Shown here in pieces: positions 16,737-25,465 of a stretch of DNA of 64,000 nt. This DNA comes from Rhizobium leguminosarum bv. viciae USDA 2370. Lineage in GTDB: Bacteria; Pseudomonadota; Alphaproteobacteria; Rhizobiales; Rhizobiaceae. The notes beneath the pieces are model-generated. The model searched no databases and was not told the DNA's origin. It worked only from the letters and a program-made list of their open reading frames with translations. Each line of letters begins with the position of its first letter. Position 1 is the first letter of the stretch. A program made the position numbers and the translations under genes. The stretch spans positions 223,274-287,273 of the forward strand of contig NZ_MRDL01000047.1 of assembly GCF_002008365.1 (NCBI RefSeq). Reading direction: 5' to 3'.

Positions 16737-18224
16737 ATGGCGAACGGCAAGAGACGAATCGCAAGGATGAAAAGCCTTGCGGCACTGGCGGCAGTGTTTT
16801 CGGCCTGTGTGTGTTTAGGGCCCGGATTTGCCGGCTGCGCCAACGCACAGGAAAAGTCCGTCACGCTTGGCAAATCGGTCCAGCGTGTGACGTTGCCTCC
16901 GAACGCGACGCTGACGCTCAATACCGGCCAGCCCTTCGGCGATCTCGTTATCGGCAGCGCCGATATGATCGACGTGGTGCCGCTCTCCGACCGGTCGCTG
17001 TTCATTCGCGGCAAGCAGATCGGCGCCACCAATATCTCGGTCTATGGCGACGACAAGTCGCTTCTCGGTGTCATCGACATCCGCGTTGCCAGCGATTTCA
17101 CCGAAGTCGCCGCCGCCATTCGCTCTGCCGCGCCCTCGGCCCGGGTTACCGTGGTCAACTCCAACAATCGCATTCGCCTGACAGGCATGGTCCGTGACGG
17201 CGTTGAATTGCAGCGGGTGATGGAAGTCGCCCAGTCCTATTCCGACCAACCGGTGCTGAACCAGTTGCGCGTCAGCGACAGCCAGCAGGTGATGCTGGAG
17301 GTCCGTATCATCGAAGCCTCACGCCAGACGGGTCGTGACCTCGGGATCGGTTGGTCCGGGCACGGCAACAACGGCATCGGCAAGGCAACGACTAGCCAGG
17401 GTATCACCGTGAATGATGACGGCAGCCTGGCCCGTAGCCTCCTTGACCCCAAGGGTGCGGCAACGGGTATGCTGCCCTTCGGCCAGTTGATCGCCAAGGT
17501 GCTGGAAATCTCCGGCGGCCGCATCGACGTGGTCATCAATGCGCTCGAGCAGAAGGGATTGGTGCGTCGTCTGGCTCAGCCGAACCTTATCGCCATGAGC
17601 GGCTCGACCGCCAGCTTCCATGCCGGCGGTGAAGTGCCGATCCTGAAGACGACGAACAACGGCACGACAGTCGCCACCGAGACGGACTATCGCCCCTTTG
17701 GTGTGCGGCTGACCTTCAAGCCGGTGGTGCTTGACGACGGCGTCATCAATCTGGAGATCGAGCCTGAGGTTTCCGAGCTTGATCCGTCGATCAGCGTCAA
17801 CGGCAATCCGGGTTTCATCTCACGCGCTGCCAGCACGACGGTAGCGCTTCGTGACGGCCAGAGCTTTGCCATGGCGGGCCTGCTGCAGTCGATCAATGCC
17901 AAAGATATCCAGCAACTGCCGGGCCTCGGGAAGATACCGATCCTCGGCGCACTGTTCCGTTCGACGAGTTTCCAGAAGAAGGAATCCGACCTCGTTATCG
18001 TCGTCACCCCGCACATTGTGCGACCGGCCCGCCCGGGTGAGGACCTCTACAGTCCGCTCGATCAGACGCGCTCGTCTAATGACGTCGAACTTTTCGCGCT
18101 CGGTGTCTTGGAAGTCGACAAGGACATGCTCCGACGCTTTCGCAATGGCGTCGGCGTGACTGGGCCCTATGGCCATCGTCTCGACCTGAACCAGGGAGCC
18201 CAAGTTGTTGTTACAAAACGCTAA
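16737..18224 (+). CDS. cpaC: Secretin CpaC/RcpA
   Basis: A 495-residue outer-membrane channel of the Tad pilus. It has a signal peptide (first about 38 residues, ending ANAQE), an N-terminal pilus-assembly domain with SVTLGKSVQRVTLP and SLFIRGKQIGATNISVYG, a BON-like stretch, and the secretin core. The core carries VRRLAQPNLIAMSGSTASFH, AGGEVPI and the C-terminal KIPILGALFRSTSFQKKESD. The 3' end overlaps the following lipoprotein gene by 20 bp, indicating coupling. Confidence 0.94.
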   Translation: MANGKRRIARMKSLAALAAVFSACVCLGPGFAGCANAQEKSVTLGKSVQRVTLPPNATLTLNTGQPFGDLVIGSADMIDVVPLSDRSLFIRGKQIGATNISVYGDDKSLLGVIDIRVASDFTEVAAAIRSAAPSARVTVVNSNNRIRLTGMVRDGVELQRVMEVAQSYSDQPVLNQLRVSDSQQVMLEVRIIEASRQTGRDLGIGWSGHGNNGIGKATTSQGITVNDDGSLARSLLDPKGAATGMLPFGQLIAKVLEISGGRIDVVINALEQKGLVRRLAQPNLIAMSGSTASFHAGGEVPILKTTNNGTTVATETDYRPFGVRLTFKPVVLDDGVINLEIEPEVSELDPSISVNGNPGFISRAASTTVALRDGQSFAMAGLLQSINAKDIQQLPGLGKIPILGALFRSTSFQKKESDLVIVVTPHIVRPARPGEDLYSPLDQTRSSNDVELFALGVLEVDKDMLRRFRNGVGVTGPYGHRLDLNQGAQVVVTKR

Positions 18225-18513
18225 GCGCGTCCTTTTCCTCCTCGCAGCCGCCGGCCTTGCTTCCGGTTGCGCCGACTACATGAACCATCGCGACTCGATC
18301 ACCTTCGGGCTCGGGAATGCTGTGGAAGCAAACAAGGCCATCCATATCGAGGACCCGTTCCCGCCGGAAGCCCAGCGAACCCGAATCGCAAGCGACGGCA
18401 AGGTGATCCGCAGGGTGGTCACGCAGTACCAGAACGGCGGGATGGGCGTTGTTCCGCCGTCGCCGGCCATGGGGGCTAATGGGGCGTCCAGTGTGGCTAC
18501 CGTTAGCCAATAG
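18205..18513 (+). CDS. Small lipoprotein in the CpaD position
   Basis: A 102-residue predicted lipoprotein with lipobox GLASGC (Cys about 22). The start is a TTG at 18205 with GGAG seven bases upstream, inside the end of cpaC. The mature part contains DSITFGLGNAVEANKAIHIE and PFPPEAQRTRIASDGKVI. CpaD lipoproteins normally follow CpaC but are about twice this length. It may be a short functional CpaD equivalent that assists secretin assembly. The assignment rests on position and lipobox, not on a recognised domain. Confidence 0.75.
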   Translation: MLLQNAKRVLFLLAAAGLASGCADYMNHRDSITFGLGNAVEANKAIHIEDPFPPEAQRTRIASDGKVIRRVVTQYQNGGMGVVPPSPAMGANGASSVATVSQ

Positions 18514-18599
18514 CTGGCGAAAGGCATGAACGGCGGTAGCGCGCCGAAGGGGAAATGCACGATAGAGGGTCGTCACGGCGATAGCGCCGCGATGGGGGT

Positions 18600-20207
18600 A
18601 TGCCAATGCTGAGCAGGGTTATCAGACGGTTCTGGAACGATCATCGTGGCTATGTCATCGCCTTGACGCTCATCGCCATGCCGATGCTTCTCGGTTTTTC
18701 GCTGCTGATCATCGATGTCGGCCGCAGCAGCAACCTGCATACCGATCTTCAGAACGCCGTCGATGCGATGGCGCTGGCCGGAGCCCGCGAACTCGACGGC
18801 CGCGATGATGCCATTTCGAGGGCGCAGACGGCGATCGAGAAAATCGCCAATAGCGCGGCTTTTTCCGGGGGCGGGGCCGGCATGTCGCTTGGCTCGCATA
18901 TTACCGTGGCCTACCACGCCGGCAACGATGCCGGGAGCACGGTCACCGTGCTTTTTCTGAAGAGCATCCCGGCCAACGACGACACGCCCATCCCGTCTTC
19001 GATGCAAACGACAGCGGCCAACGACGCTTCCTACGCCTGGGTCATCGCCAAGCCTCAGGCGATGCAGACGATATTTCCGGTCCCGGTCGGCTTCACCCGC
19101 GATACGATCAACATCGCTGCCGACGCCGTGGCCGTATACCATGCCAGCGCCTGTGATATCACGCCGATCTTCATCTGCAATCCCTATGAGCCGGCTGGCA
19201 ATACGAGCCCGGCCGCCAACGAACAGGCGGCGGCGGATCTCCACACCAACTTCGCGGCCGGCAATCTCTACGGCCGGCAAATCGAAATGTACAGCACGTC
19301 TTCGTCCAGCCCCGGGCCTGGCAATTTCGGGTTCCTGAGAACCCCTCTGGGCAATGGCGCAAGCGTGATGGCCGACGCTTTGGCTACCGGGAATCCGGGG
19401 GCCTGTTATACGAAGGACAAGCTGGATACCGAAACGGGTGCCATGGCCGGGCCAGTAGAAGACGGCGTCAACACGCGATTCGGTATTTATCAGGGGTCGT
19501 TCAAGGGCTTGCGCAATGATGGCCGCTACCGCCCGGCCCAGAACGTGCGCTCCGCACAAAAGCAAACGGGACAGAACGGCTGCAAGGCCTACGACCCGGT
19601 GCTGGTCGGCAGCACCGTTGGCGATGTCACCAAGGCGGTGCCATTGGGTTACGGTGCAGCCATGTCGCCCCTCGGCGGCGGCAAGATCAGCACCAGCAAC
19701 AATTGGAACTATGCAAACTACTGGACCGTCGCGCAGGGCGGCACGGCCCCATCGGTCAGCGCGATTCTCAGCAATTATTCCAGCTATCCGCCGCAGGCCG
19801 GCGGAACACCGAGCCGGCCCTCCGCCTATGACGTCTATCGTTACGAGCTCAACACCGCGGCGCTGCTCAATCATGCCTCGGCAAACGGCGAAATCGGCAA
19901 TCCGACGACAGGCGGCGGACAGTGCTACTCGGGGCCGGCCCTGTCGAACTACACGGCGGGCGAATATGGCGACCGCCGCGAGATTTTCGCCGCCATCGTC
20001 AATTGCGGCTACGAGGCCTCGGTCGACCATTTGAACGGCCACAAGCAGACGCAGGCGGTTGCCTTCGCACGCATGTTCATGACCAAACCGGCGATCAAGG
20101 CTGGCAACGAGCGCTATCTGTCGCTTGAAGTGATCGACATCAGCGGCAAGGGTGGACGGGGCACACTCGAAGATTTCCTCCGGGAAGAAGCGGAGCTGGT
20201 CAGATGA
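18600..20207 (+). CDS. tadG: TadG-like pilus assembly protein
   Basis: A 535-residue protein with the Tad-like N-terminal domain: a basic stretch, a single helix (VIALTLIAMPMLLGFSLLII) and the conserved DLQNAVDAMALAGARELDG. A long, Asn/Gly/Ser-rich exported region with several cysteines follows. This is TadG architecture without an obvious von Willebrand domain. It overlaps tadE by the ATGA junction at 20204-20207. An alternative ATG lies two codons downstream (18606). Confidence 0.85.
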   Translation: MPMLSRVIRRFWNDHRGYVIALTLIAMPMLLGFSLLIIDVGRSSNLHTDLQNAVDAMALAGARELDGRDDAISRAQTAIEKIANSAAFSGGGAGMSLGSHITVAYHAGNDAGSTVTVLFLKSIPANDDTPIPSSMQTTAANDASYAWVIAKPQAMQTIFPVPVGFTRDTINIAADAVAVYHASACDITPIFICNPYEPAGNTSPAANEQAAADLHTNFAAGNLYGRQIEMYSTSSSSPGPGNFGFLRTPLGNGASVMADALATGNPGACYTKDKLDTETGAMAGPVEDGVNTRFGIYQGSFKGLRNDGRYRPAQNVRSAQKQTGQNGCKAYDPVLVGSTVGDVTKAVPLGYGAAMSPLGGGKISTSNNWNYANYWTVAQGGTAPSVSAILSNYSSYPPQAGGTPSRPSAYDVYRYELNTAALLNHASANGEIGNPTTGGGQCYSGPALSNYTAGEYGDRREIFAAIVNCGYEASVDHLNGHKQTQAVAFARMFMTKPAIKAGNERYLSLEVIDISGKGGRGTLEDFLREEAELVR

Positions 20208-20683
20208 TGGCGCTCCGCAATTTTATCTTGCATCGGCTTGGCCTCGGCTTCTGGCGGCGGCAGGAAGGCGCAGTGCTTGCCGAAGCGCTGCTCGCCATCC
20301 CCTTTGTGACGCTCTTTGCGGCGGGGATACTGGAGTTTGGCAGCATCTTTTGGCAGCGCATGCAGATCGACGCAGGCTTGCGCGATGCCGGGCGTTACCT
20401 TTCGCGGTGCCGACCGGTGTCGGGAACCTATGTGCCGACATGCAATCAGGCGACGGCGAAGACGATCGCCTTTTACGGAACGCAAACACCTGCGGCAAAC
20501 GCTCAACCCCGCGTCCCCGACTGGAAGGATCCTTCCGACATCACCATCACTGCACCCGATGCAGACGGGAACATCACCCTTTCCACTGCTCATCTCTACA
20601 AGAACTCGCCAGTGTTCGGCTTTCTGGGAATCGGTGCCATCACGATCAGTTCCTCCCACGAAGAGAGATATATCGGATGGTGA
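20204..20683 (+). CDS. tadE: TadE-family pseudopilin (first)
   Basis: A 159-residue protein. The N-terminal motif RRQEGAVLAEALLAIPFVTL has the glycine, Glu-containing helix typical of TadE substrates of the prepilin peptidase. A cysteine pair (SRCRPVSGTYVPTC) follows in the exported part. It overlaps tadG upstream and the second TadE-like gene downstream, so all three are probably translated together. Confidence 0.88.
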   Translation: MMALRNFILHRLGLGFWRRQEGAVLAEALLAIPFVTLFAAGILEFGSIFWQRMQIDAGLRDAGRYLSRCRPVSGTYVPTCNQATAKTIAFYGTQTPAANAQPRVPDWKDPSDITITAPDADGNITLSTAHLYKNSPVFGFLGIGAITISSSHEERYIGW

Positions 20684-21300
20684 CCTCTAGGGCGATCAAG
20701 ACATTCTGGCAGGATAGCAGTGGTGTCAGCCTTGTCGAAGCATTGCTGACCTTTCCGATCGTCATGCTGGTATTCGCCGCCTTCATCGAGTTCGGCTATG
20801 CCATGTCGCAGTGGAATCAGACGGTCAAGGCACTGCAATATGGCGCCCGTTTGGCGGCGGTATCCGATCCGCTGACCACGAATTTCAATGCCGTTTTCCC
20901 AACAGATGCCGCCGATCCACTCAACAACGGCAAAGCGGCGCCGAACGATGCAACAATATCCTCGACCTGCGGACCGGCTCTGGCAAACTGCACGGCGGCA
21001 TTGAACCGGATTGTCCGGGGAAGCGACGGCGTTTGCAACGCGGGAACCGATCCTCGCCCCGGCATTTGCGACCTCAATTGGCGCATCACGCCGGATAAGC
21101 TGATGGTCACCTACCAGCGATCGGGGCTCGGCTATTGGGGCCGGCCTGACGGGCCCGTGCTGACGATGCGGCTGGAGGTGCGCAACATCACCTTCGATCT
21201 GCCGATCCTTGGCGGGCTGTTGGGATTGAACGACGTCACCATCCCGGCCCATCCGGTGACGATCACGACGGAAGATCTGAAGACCTGCTCAACCTGCTGA
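20677..21300 (+). CDS. TadE-family pseudopilin (second)
   Basis: A 207-residue TadE/TadF-like protein with the N-terminal helix DSSGVSLVEALLTFPIVMLV (Gly then Glu at +5). The exported domain has three cysteine pairs, including STCGPALANC at about residue 90 and CSTC at the C-terminus. The ATG at 20677 overlaps the stop of the previous gene (ATGGTGA). Being one of two TadE-type genes in tandem, it may play the TadF role. Confidence 0.88.
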   Translation: MVTSRAIKTFWQDSSGVSLVEALLTFPIVMLVFAAFIEFGYAMSQWNQTVKALQYGARLAAVSDPLTTNFNAVFPTDAADPLNNGKAAPNDATISSTCGPALANCTAALNRIVRGSDGVCNAGTDPRPGICDLNWRITPDKLMVTYQRSGLGYWGRPDGPVLTMRLEVRNITFDLPILGGLLGLNDVTIPAHPVTITTEDLKTCSTC

Positions 21301-21328
21301 CTCCTTAAATTACGCGTAGGAAAGCGAA

Positions 21329-22471
21329 ATGACAGCTCACATGAACATTGCCGCATCCACCAAGATCCTGGTTCTCTCCGACGACGCGGCAGCAGCGAGC
21401 TTCATGCTCGATACGTTTGGGTCGCTTTCGCGTTACGATGTCCGCCATCTCTCGCTGAAGGCGCTCGGAGAAAAGGGTCGGTTCGATCCGACGCAGTTCG
21501 ACCTGATCGTTCTCGACGTCGACAACGGGAAATTGCTGCACCAGCCGGAGCTCTTCGCGTTTCGCACCAGCTATCGGGACATTCCGCTCGTCGTCGTTTC
21601 CGAAGACCTACCGGACGACATGCTGCGGCTGCTCTTCCGCCTGAACGGCAATGACTGGCTGAAGAAACCCCTCGAGCGCCGCGCACTGATCGACATGATT
21701 TCGACCCATGCGCCAGGCACTGGGGCCAGCGACAGCCGGGTGCATGCCGTGGTCTCAGCCGTCGGTGGCGCGGGCGCCAGCATGATCGCTTCGTCGCTTG
21801 CGCATGCGCTGGCCCAGCCGACCAAGAACTCGACGCCGCGGATTGACTTGTTCGACACGGATTTTTGCTCCGGGATGCTTGGCTATTATCTCAACCTCGT
21901 CAACGACTACGACTTAAAACCAGTCATCGCCAATCCTTCCCGGGTCGATCTGGAATTCATCGATCTGGTTCGAAAGCGTCATTCGGGGGGCTTTTCACTG
22001 CTGTCCTTCAAGCAGCCAGCAGTCCTTCTGGCACCCAAGGGCCGGGAACTCGTGCTGCGTATGCTCGACGTAGCCGCCTTCGAGAGCGACCACACGATCA
22101 TCGACATTCCCTATTATGACACGCCGTGGAAATACGAGGTGCTCAGCTCGGTCAACAGCATCTGCATCGTCACCGAAATGACGGTCCCTGCGCTTTCTCA
22201 AGCCAAGGATTTGTTTGCCAATCTGGTACGGCTGCGCGGCAGTTCGGATCAGATATTGATCGTCATCAACAAATACCGCAGCAAGCTTTTCGGCCTCGGC
22301 CTGCGCCGACAACAAACGGAGAAGATCTTCAAGGAGATCCCGACGCATGTCATTGCGGATGACTGGGATACTCTGAGCGAGGCAGTCAACCGCGGCGTGC
22401 TGCCAGCTCAAGTGAATTCCCGGGCGCGCTTCTGCGGCGCGGTCGGCAAACTTGGAGCACTGGTGCGATGA
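21329..22471 (+). CDS. cpaE: CpaE/TadZ localisation ATPase-like protein
   Basis: A 380-residue protein. An atypical receiver-like N-domain (residues 10-128; ILVLSDDAAAASFMLDTF, FDLIVLDVD) is followed by a MinD/ParA-like domain from about 138. The P-loop reads VSAVGGAGASMIASSLA, so the signature and catalytic lysines of KGGxGKT are both missing. TadZ-type proteins place the pilus machine at the pole. ATP binding may be weak or absent here. The stop overlaps the next start (ATGA at 22468). Confidence 0.9.
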   Translation: MTAHMNIAASTKILVLSDDAAAASFMLDTFGSLSRYDVRHLSLKALGEKGRFDPTQFDLIVLDVDNGKLLHQPELFAFRTSYRDIPLVVVSEDLPDDMLRLLFRLNGNDWLKKPLERRALIDMISTHAPGTGASDSRVHAVVSAVGGAGASMIASSLAHALAQPTKNSTPRIDLFDTDFCSGMLGYYLNLVNDYDLKPVIANPSRVDLEFIDLVRKRHSGGFSLLSFKQPAVLLAPKGRELVLRMLDVAAFESDHTIIDIPYYDTPWKYEVLSSVNSICIVTEMTVPALSQAKDLFANLVRLRGSSDQILIVINKYRSKLFGLGLRRQQTEKIFKEIPTHVIADDWDTLSEAVNRGVLPAQVNSRARFCGAVGKLGALVR

Positions 22472-23040
22472 CGGCGATCGACAGTGGGCGCATACGGTCC
22501 CGCGCCGCCGATGTCGGTCTTGCGGTTTTGGCAATTCTGGCCGCTGTCGGGAACGCTGCGGCAGGCGGGCTTGTGCCGCGAAGCCTTGGGCCGACGACAA
22601 GCGCCGTGGTGACGATCGAAAAAAGCTATGCGGCTGGGACAATCGTCATCGTCAGCGGCAATCGTACGCTGGATCTCGTCATCTCCGAAGGACGCGCGAT
22701 CCGTTACAAAATCGGCGTCGGACGAGACGGATTTCGCTGGAGCGGTACCGTCAAGGTTGGACGCAAGGCAGAGTGGCCTGACTGGCGCCCGCCTGCCGAG
22801 ATGAAGGCGCGCTCAGCCGGACTTCCGGACCTGGTACCTGCCGGACCGCTTAATCCCTTGGGTGCCCGCGGGATCTATCTCTACAAGGGCGGGACCGACA
22901 CGCTCTATCGCATTCATGGAACGAACGAGCAGTCGACGGTCGGCGGTTTCGCGTCATCGGGCTGTTTTCGCATGAGCAATGCCGACGTCATCGATCTCTA
23001 TGCGAGGGTGAAAGTCGGTTCCACGGTCATTGTAAAATAA
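22468..23040 (+). CDS. L,D-transpeptidase embedded in the tad operon
   Basis: A 190-residue exported YkuD-family enzyme. The signal segment is GLAVLAILAAVGNAAAG, and the catalytic region is LYRIHGTNEQSTVGG with SSGCFRM (Cys about 166). Translation is coupled to cpaE by an ATGA overlap and cpaF follows within 20 bp, so it belongs to the pilus operon. The likely role is local remodelling or cross-linking of peptidoglycan around the pilus channel. It is a paralogue of the lipoprotein L,D-transpeptidase at 5161-5775 but lacks the lipobox. Confidence 0.9.
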   Translation: MTAIDSGRIRSRAADVGLAVLAILAAVGNAAAGGLVPRSLGPTTSAVVTIEKSYAAGTIVIVSGNRTLDLVISEGRAIRYKIGVGRDGFRWSGTVKVGRKAEWPDWRPPAEMKARSAGLPDLVPAGPLNPLGARGIYLYKGGTDTLYRIHGTNEQSTVGGFASSGCFRMSNADVIDLYARVKVGSTVIVK

Positions 23041-23059
23041 GAGTTCAGGGGTGGGAAAC

Positions 23060-24508
23060 ATGGCGAACGGTATCATTGGGCGTTTCTACAAGCAGCGGGA
23101 GCCAGAAAGCCGGGAACATCTGGAGGCGGCCGAACTGTCTTTGGTCGGCGCAGTTGAAAACATGCCTGCCCAACCGGCCTCCGACAGCGCCACGGCGAGC
23201 GGCGAAGAGGCTTCGTTCGGGCCGGACATGGTTTCCGAGCGGGTCAATCTGCACCGCTACCTGCTCGATCGCATCAACCTCGGGATCCTCGACACACTCG
23301 ACAACGAGGAGATCGCCACCGAGATCCGGCCGTTGGTCAAGGACTATATCCGGAACAACAACTTTCCGCTGAATGCCAAGGAAATCAATGATCTGATCCG
23401 CGATATCACCGACGAGATGCTGGGGCTGGGACCGATCGAGCCGCTGCTGGCCGATGACACGATCGCAGATATTCTCATCAACGGCTACAACAGCGTCTAT
23501 GTCGAGCGAAGCGGCAAGCTCGAGAGCACCGCCGTGCGGTTCAAAGACGAGGACCACCTGCTTCGGGTGATCAACAAGATCGTCTCGGCGGTTGGCCGCC
23601 GTGTCGACGAGTCAACGCCGATGGTTGACGCCCGCCTCAAGGATGGATCGCGTGTCAACGTCGCCATCAGGCCGATCTCGGTCGACGGACCGCTCGTTTC
23701 CATTCGCAAATTCACGCGCAAGCCGCTGACAATGGAGCGCCTCGTGCAATATGGCGCTATGGCCGATGCGATGCGCGTCCTTCTCAGCGCCGCGGTCAAG
23801 GGCAAGGTGTCCATGGTCATTTCAGGCGGCACCGGTTCTGGCAAGACCACCTTGCTGAACGCTCTCTCGTCGCAGATTTCTCCAAGGGAGCGCCTGATCA
23901 CCATCGAGGATGCAGCCGAGCTTCAACTGCAGCAGCCGCATGTCGGGCGTCTGGAAACCCGGCCGCCAACGCTCGACGGGCGCAACGAAATCCGTCAACG
24001 CGAACTTTTGAAAAACGCCCTGCGCATGCGTCCCGACCGCATCATCGTCGGCGAAGTACGCGGCGACGAGGCGTTCGACATGCTGCAGGCGATGAATACC
24101 GGTCACGAGGGGTCGATGACGACCATTCACGCCAACACGCCGCGCGACGCCGTCGGCCGGCTTGAGCAGATGGTCGGCATGGCAGGGATGCCGATGTCGC
24201 AGTTGAGCATTCGCTCGCAGATCTCGTCCGCCATCACCATGATCGTGCAGGTCCAGCGCCTGAGCGACGGCAGCCGCAAGATCGTCTCGATTTCCGAGAT
24301 CACCGGCATGGAAGGCGAAGTCGTGCAGATGCAGGAGATTATGAAATTCAAGAAAATCGGCACCGATGAAGGTGGGCGGATCCATGGAGAGTTCCGCGCC
24401 ACCGGCATCCGGCCGCGGTTCGTCGAGGAATTTGCCGAACTCGGGATCGAGATCCCTGTGGCGATTTTTGATCCCGGCAAACCGCTGCAAACGGGACCTG
24501 TCCAATGA
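23060..24508 (+). CDS. cpaF: Tad secretion ATPase CpaF/TadA
   Basis: A 482-residue hexameric type II/IV secretion ATPase that powers pilus assembly. Walker A is SGGTGSGKTT (Gly256-Thr264), the Asp box/Walker B region is MRPDRIIVGEVRGDEAFDML, and the His box is GHEGSMTTIHANTPRDA. The N-terminal domain carries FGPDMVSERVNLHRYLLDRI. ATG 23060 is chosen with GGGGTGGG just upstream; a GTG at 23051 would add three residues. The stop overlaps tadB (ATGA). Confidence 0.96.
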   Translation: MANGIIGRFYKQREPESREHLEAAELSLVGAVENMPAQPASDSATASGEEASFGPDMVSERVNLHRYLLDRINLGILDTLDNEEIATEIRPLVKDYIRNNNFPLNAKEINDLIRDITDEMLGLGPIEPLLADDTIADILINGYNSVYVERSGKLESTAVRFKDEDHLLRVINKIVSAVGRRVDESTPMVDARLKDGSRVNVAIRPISVDGPLVSIRKFTRKPLTMERLVQYGAMADAMRVLLSAAVKGKVSMVISGGTGSGKTTLLNALSSQISPRERLITIEDAAELQLQQPHVGRLETRPPTLDGRNEIRQRELLKNALRMRPDRIIVGEVRGDEAFDMLQAMNTGHEGSMTTIHANTPRDAVGRLEQMVGMAGMPMSQLSIRSQISSAITMIVQVQRLSDGSRKIVSISEITGMEGEVVQMQEIMKFKKIGTDEGGRIHGEFRATGIRPRFVEEFAELGIEIPVAIFDPGKPLQTGPVQ

Positions 24509-25458
24509 CCCTGACTCTCCTTTACGCCGCCGTTTTCACCGCCGCCCTTGTCGCTGTCGAAGCGATCATGCGCAACTACTTCAAGAGCTCCGAACGACAC
24601 CGCGCCGTGAACCATCGGTTGAGCTTGCTCGAGGTCAGCGATGATCATCGCAAGACCTATAGCGATATGCTGAAGGAGCGCGGTGCCGGCGGCGGTTGGC
24701 GGCAAACCCCCATCACGCAGCGGCTGCTGCAGTTCTACGCCCAGTCGGGAATCAAGTTCGATGCCAGGCGATTTGCTCTCTTCGCGATCGCGGGCGCCCT
24801 TTTGACGTGGCTGGCCGCGGGGTTCCTCGTGCCCAGCACTCTGTTCAGGATCCCCGTCTTTCTCCTGATCTGTCTCCTCATCCCGGCGCTCGTCGTCTGG
24901 CGCGCCCGGGCGCGCCGCATGCGGAAGTTCGAACTGAAGCTTCCTGAAGCGCTCGATGTCGCCAATCGCAGCTTGGCCGCCGGCCACCCGCTGCCGGCGG
25001 CGATTTCTTTGGTGGCACGTGAGATGCCCGATCCGATCGGCACCGAGTTCGGCCTCCTTTCGGATGAGCTCACCTACGGCGTGACGCTGGACGATGCCCT
25101 TGTCAACTTGGCGAACCGGGTCGGCGTCGAGGATCTGAACCTGCTTGCGATATCGCTGAGCGTGCAGGCCGGAACCGGCGGAAACCTCGTGGAGATCCTG
25201 CAGAACCTTTCGAAGACGCTGCGCGACCGGTATATGCTGAAGGCAAAGGTCAAGGCGATTTCCTCGGAAGGACGCATCACGGCGATCTTCATGTCGGGCT
25301 ATCCGTTCCTGCTTTACGCGATGATCAAGGCGTTGTCGCCGACCTACTTCGATCCCGTCTGGGATAGCGGCCACGGAACCATGGTGGTGAGCGTGCTGCT
25401 GGCCGTCATGGCGATCGGGAACGTCATTCTCTACAAGATGGTCAACTTCGAGTACTGA
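24505..25458 (+). CDS. tadB: Tad inner-membrane platform protein TadB
   Basis: A 317-residue membrane protein with a type II secretion F domain. Helices lie near residues 1-22, 95-135 and at the C-terminus. The T2SSF core has LPEALDVANRSLAAGHPLPA and VEDLNLLAISLSVQAGTGGN. It forms the platform with TadC, contacting CpaF. Translation is coupled to cpaF by the ATGA at 24505. Confidence 0.93.
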   Translation: MTLTLLYAAVFTAALVAVEAIMRNYFKSSERHRAVNHRLSLLEVSDDHRKTYSDMLKERGAGGGWRQTPITQRLLQFYAQSGIKFDARRFALFAIAGALLTWLAAGFLVPSTLFRIPVFLLICLLIPALVVWRARARRMRKFELKLPEALDVANRSLAAGHPLPAAISLVAREMPDPIGTEFGLLSDELTYGVTLDDALVNLANRVGVEDLNLLAISLSVQAGTGGNLVEILQNLSKTLRDRYMLKAKVKAISSEGRITAIFMSGYPFLLYAMIKALSPTYFDPVWDSGHGTMVVSVLLAVMAIGNVILYKMVNFEY

Positions 25459-25465
25459 GGCAGTC

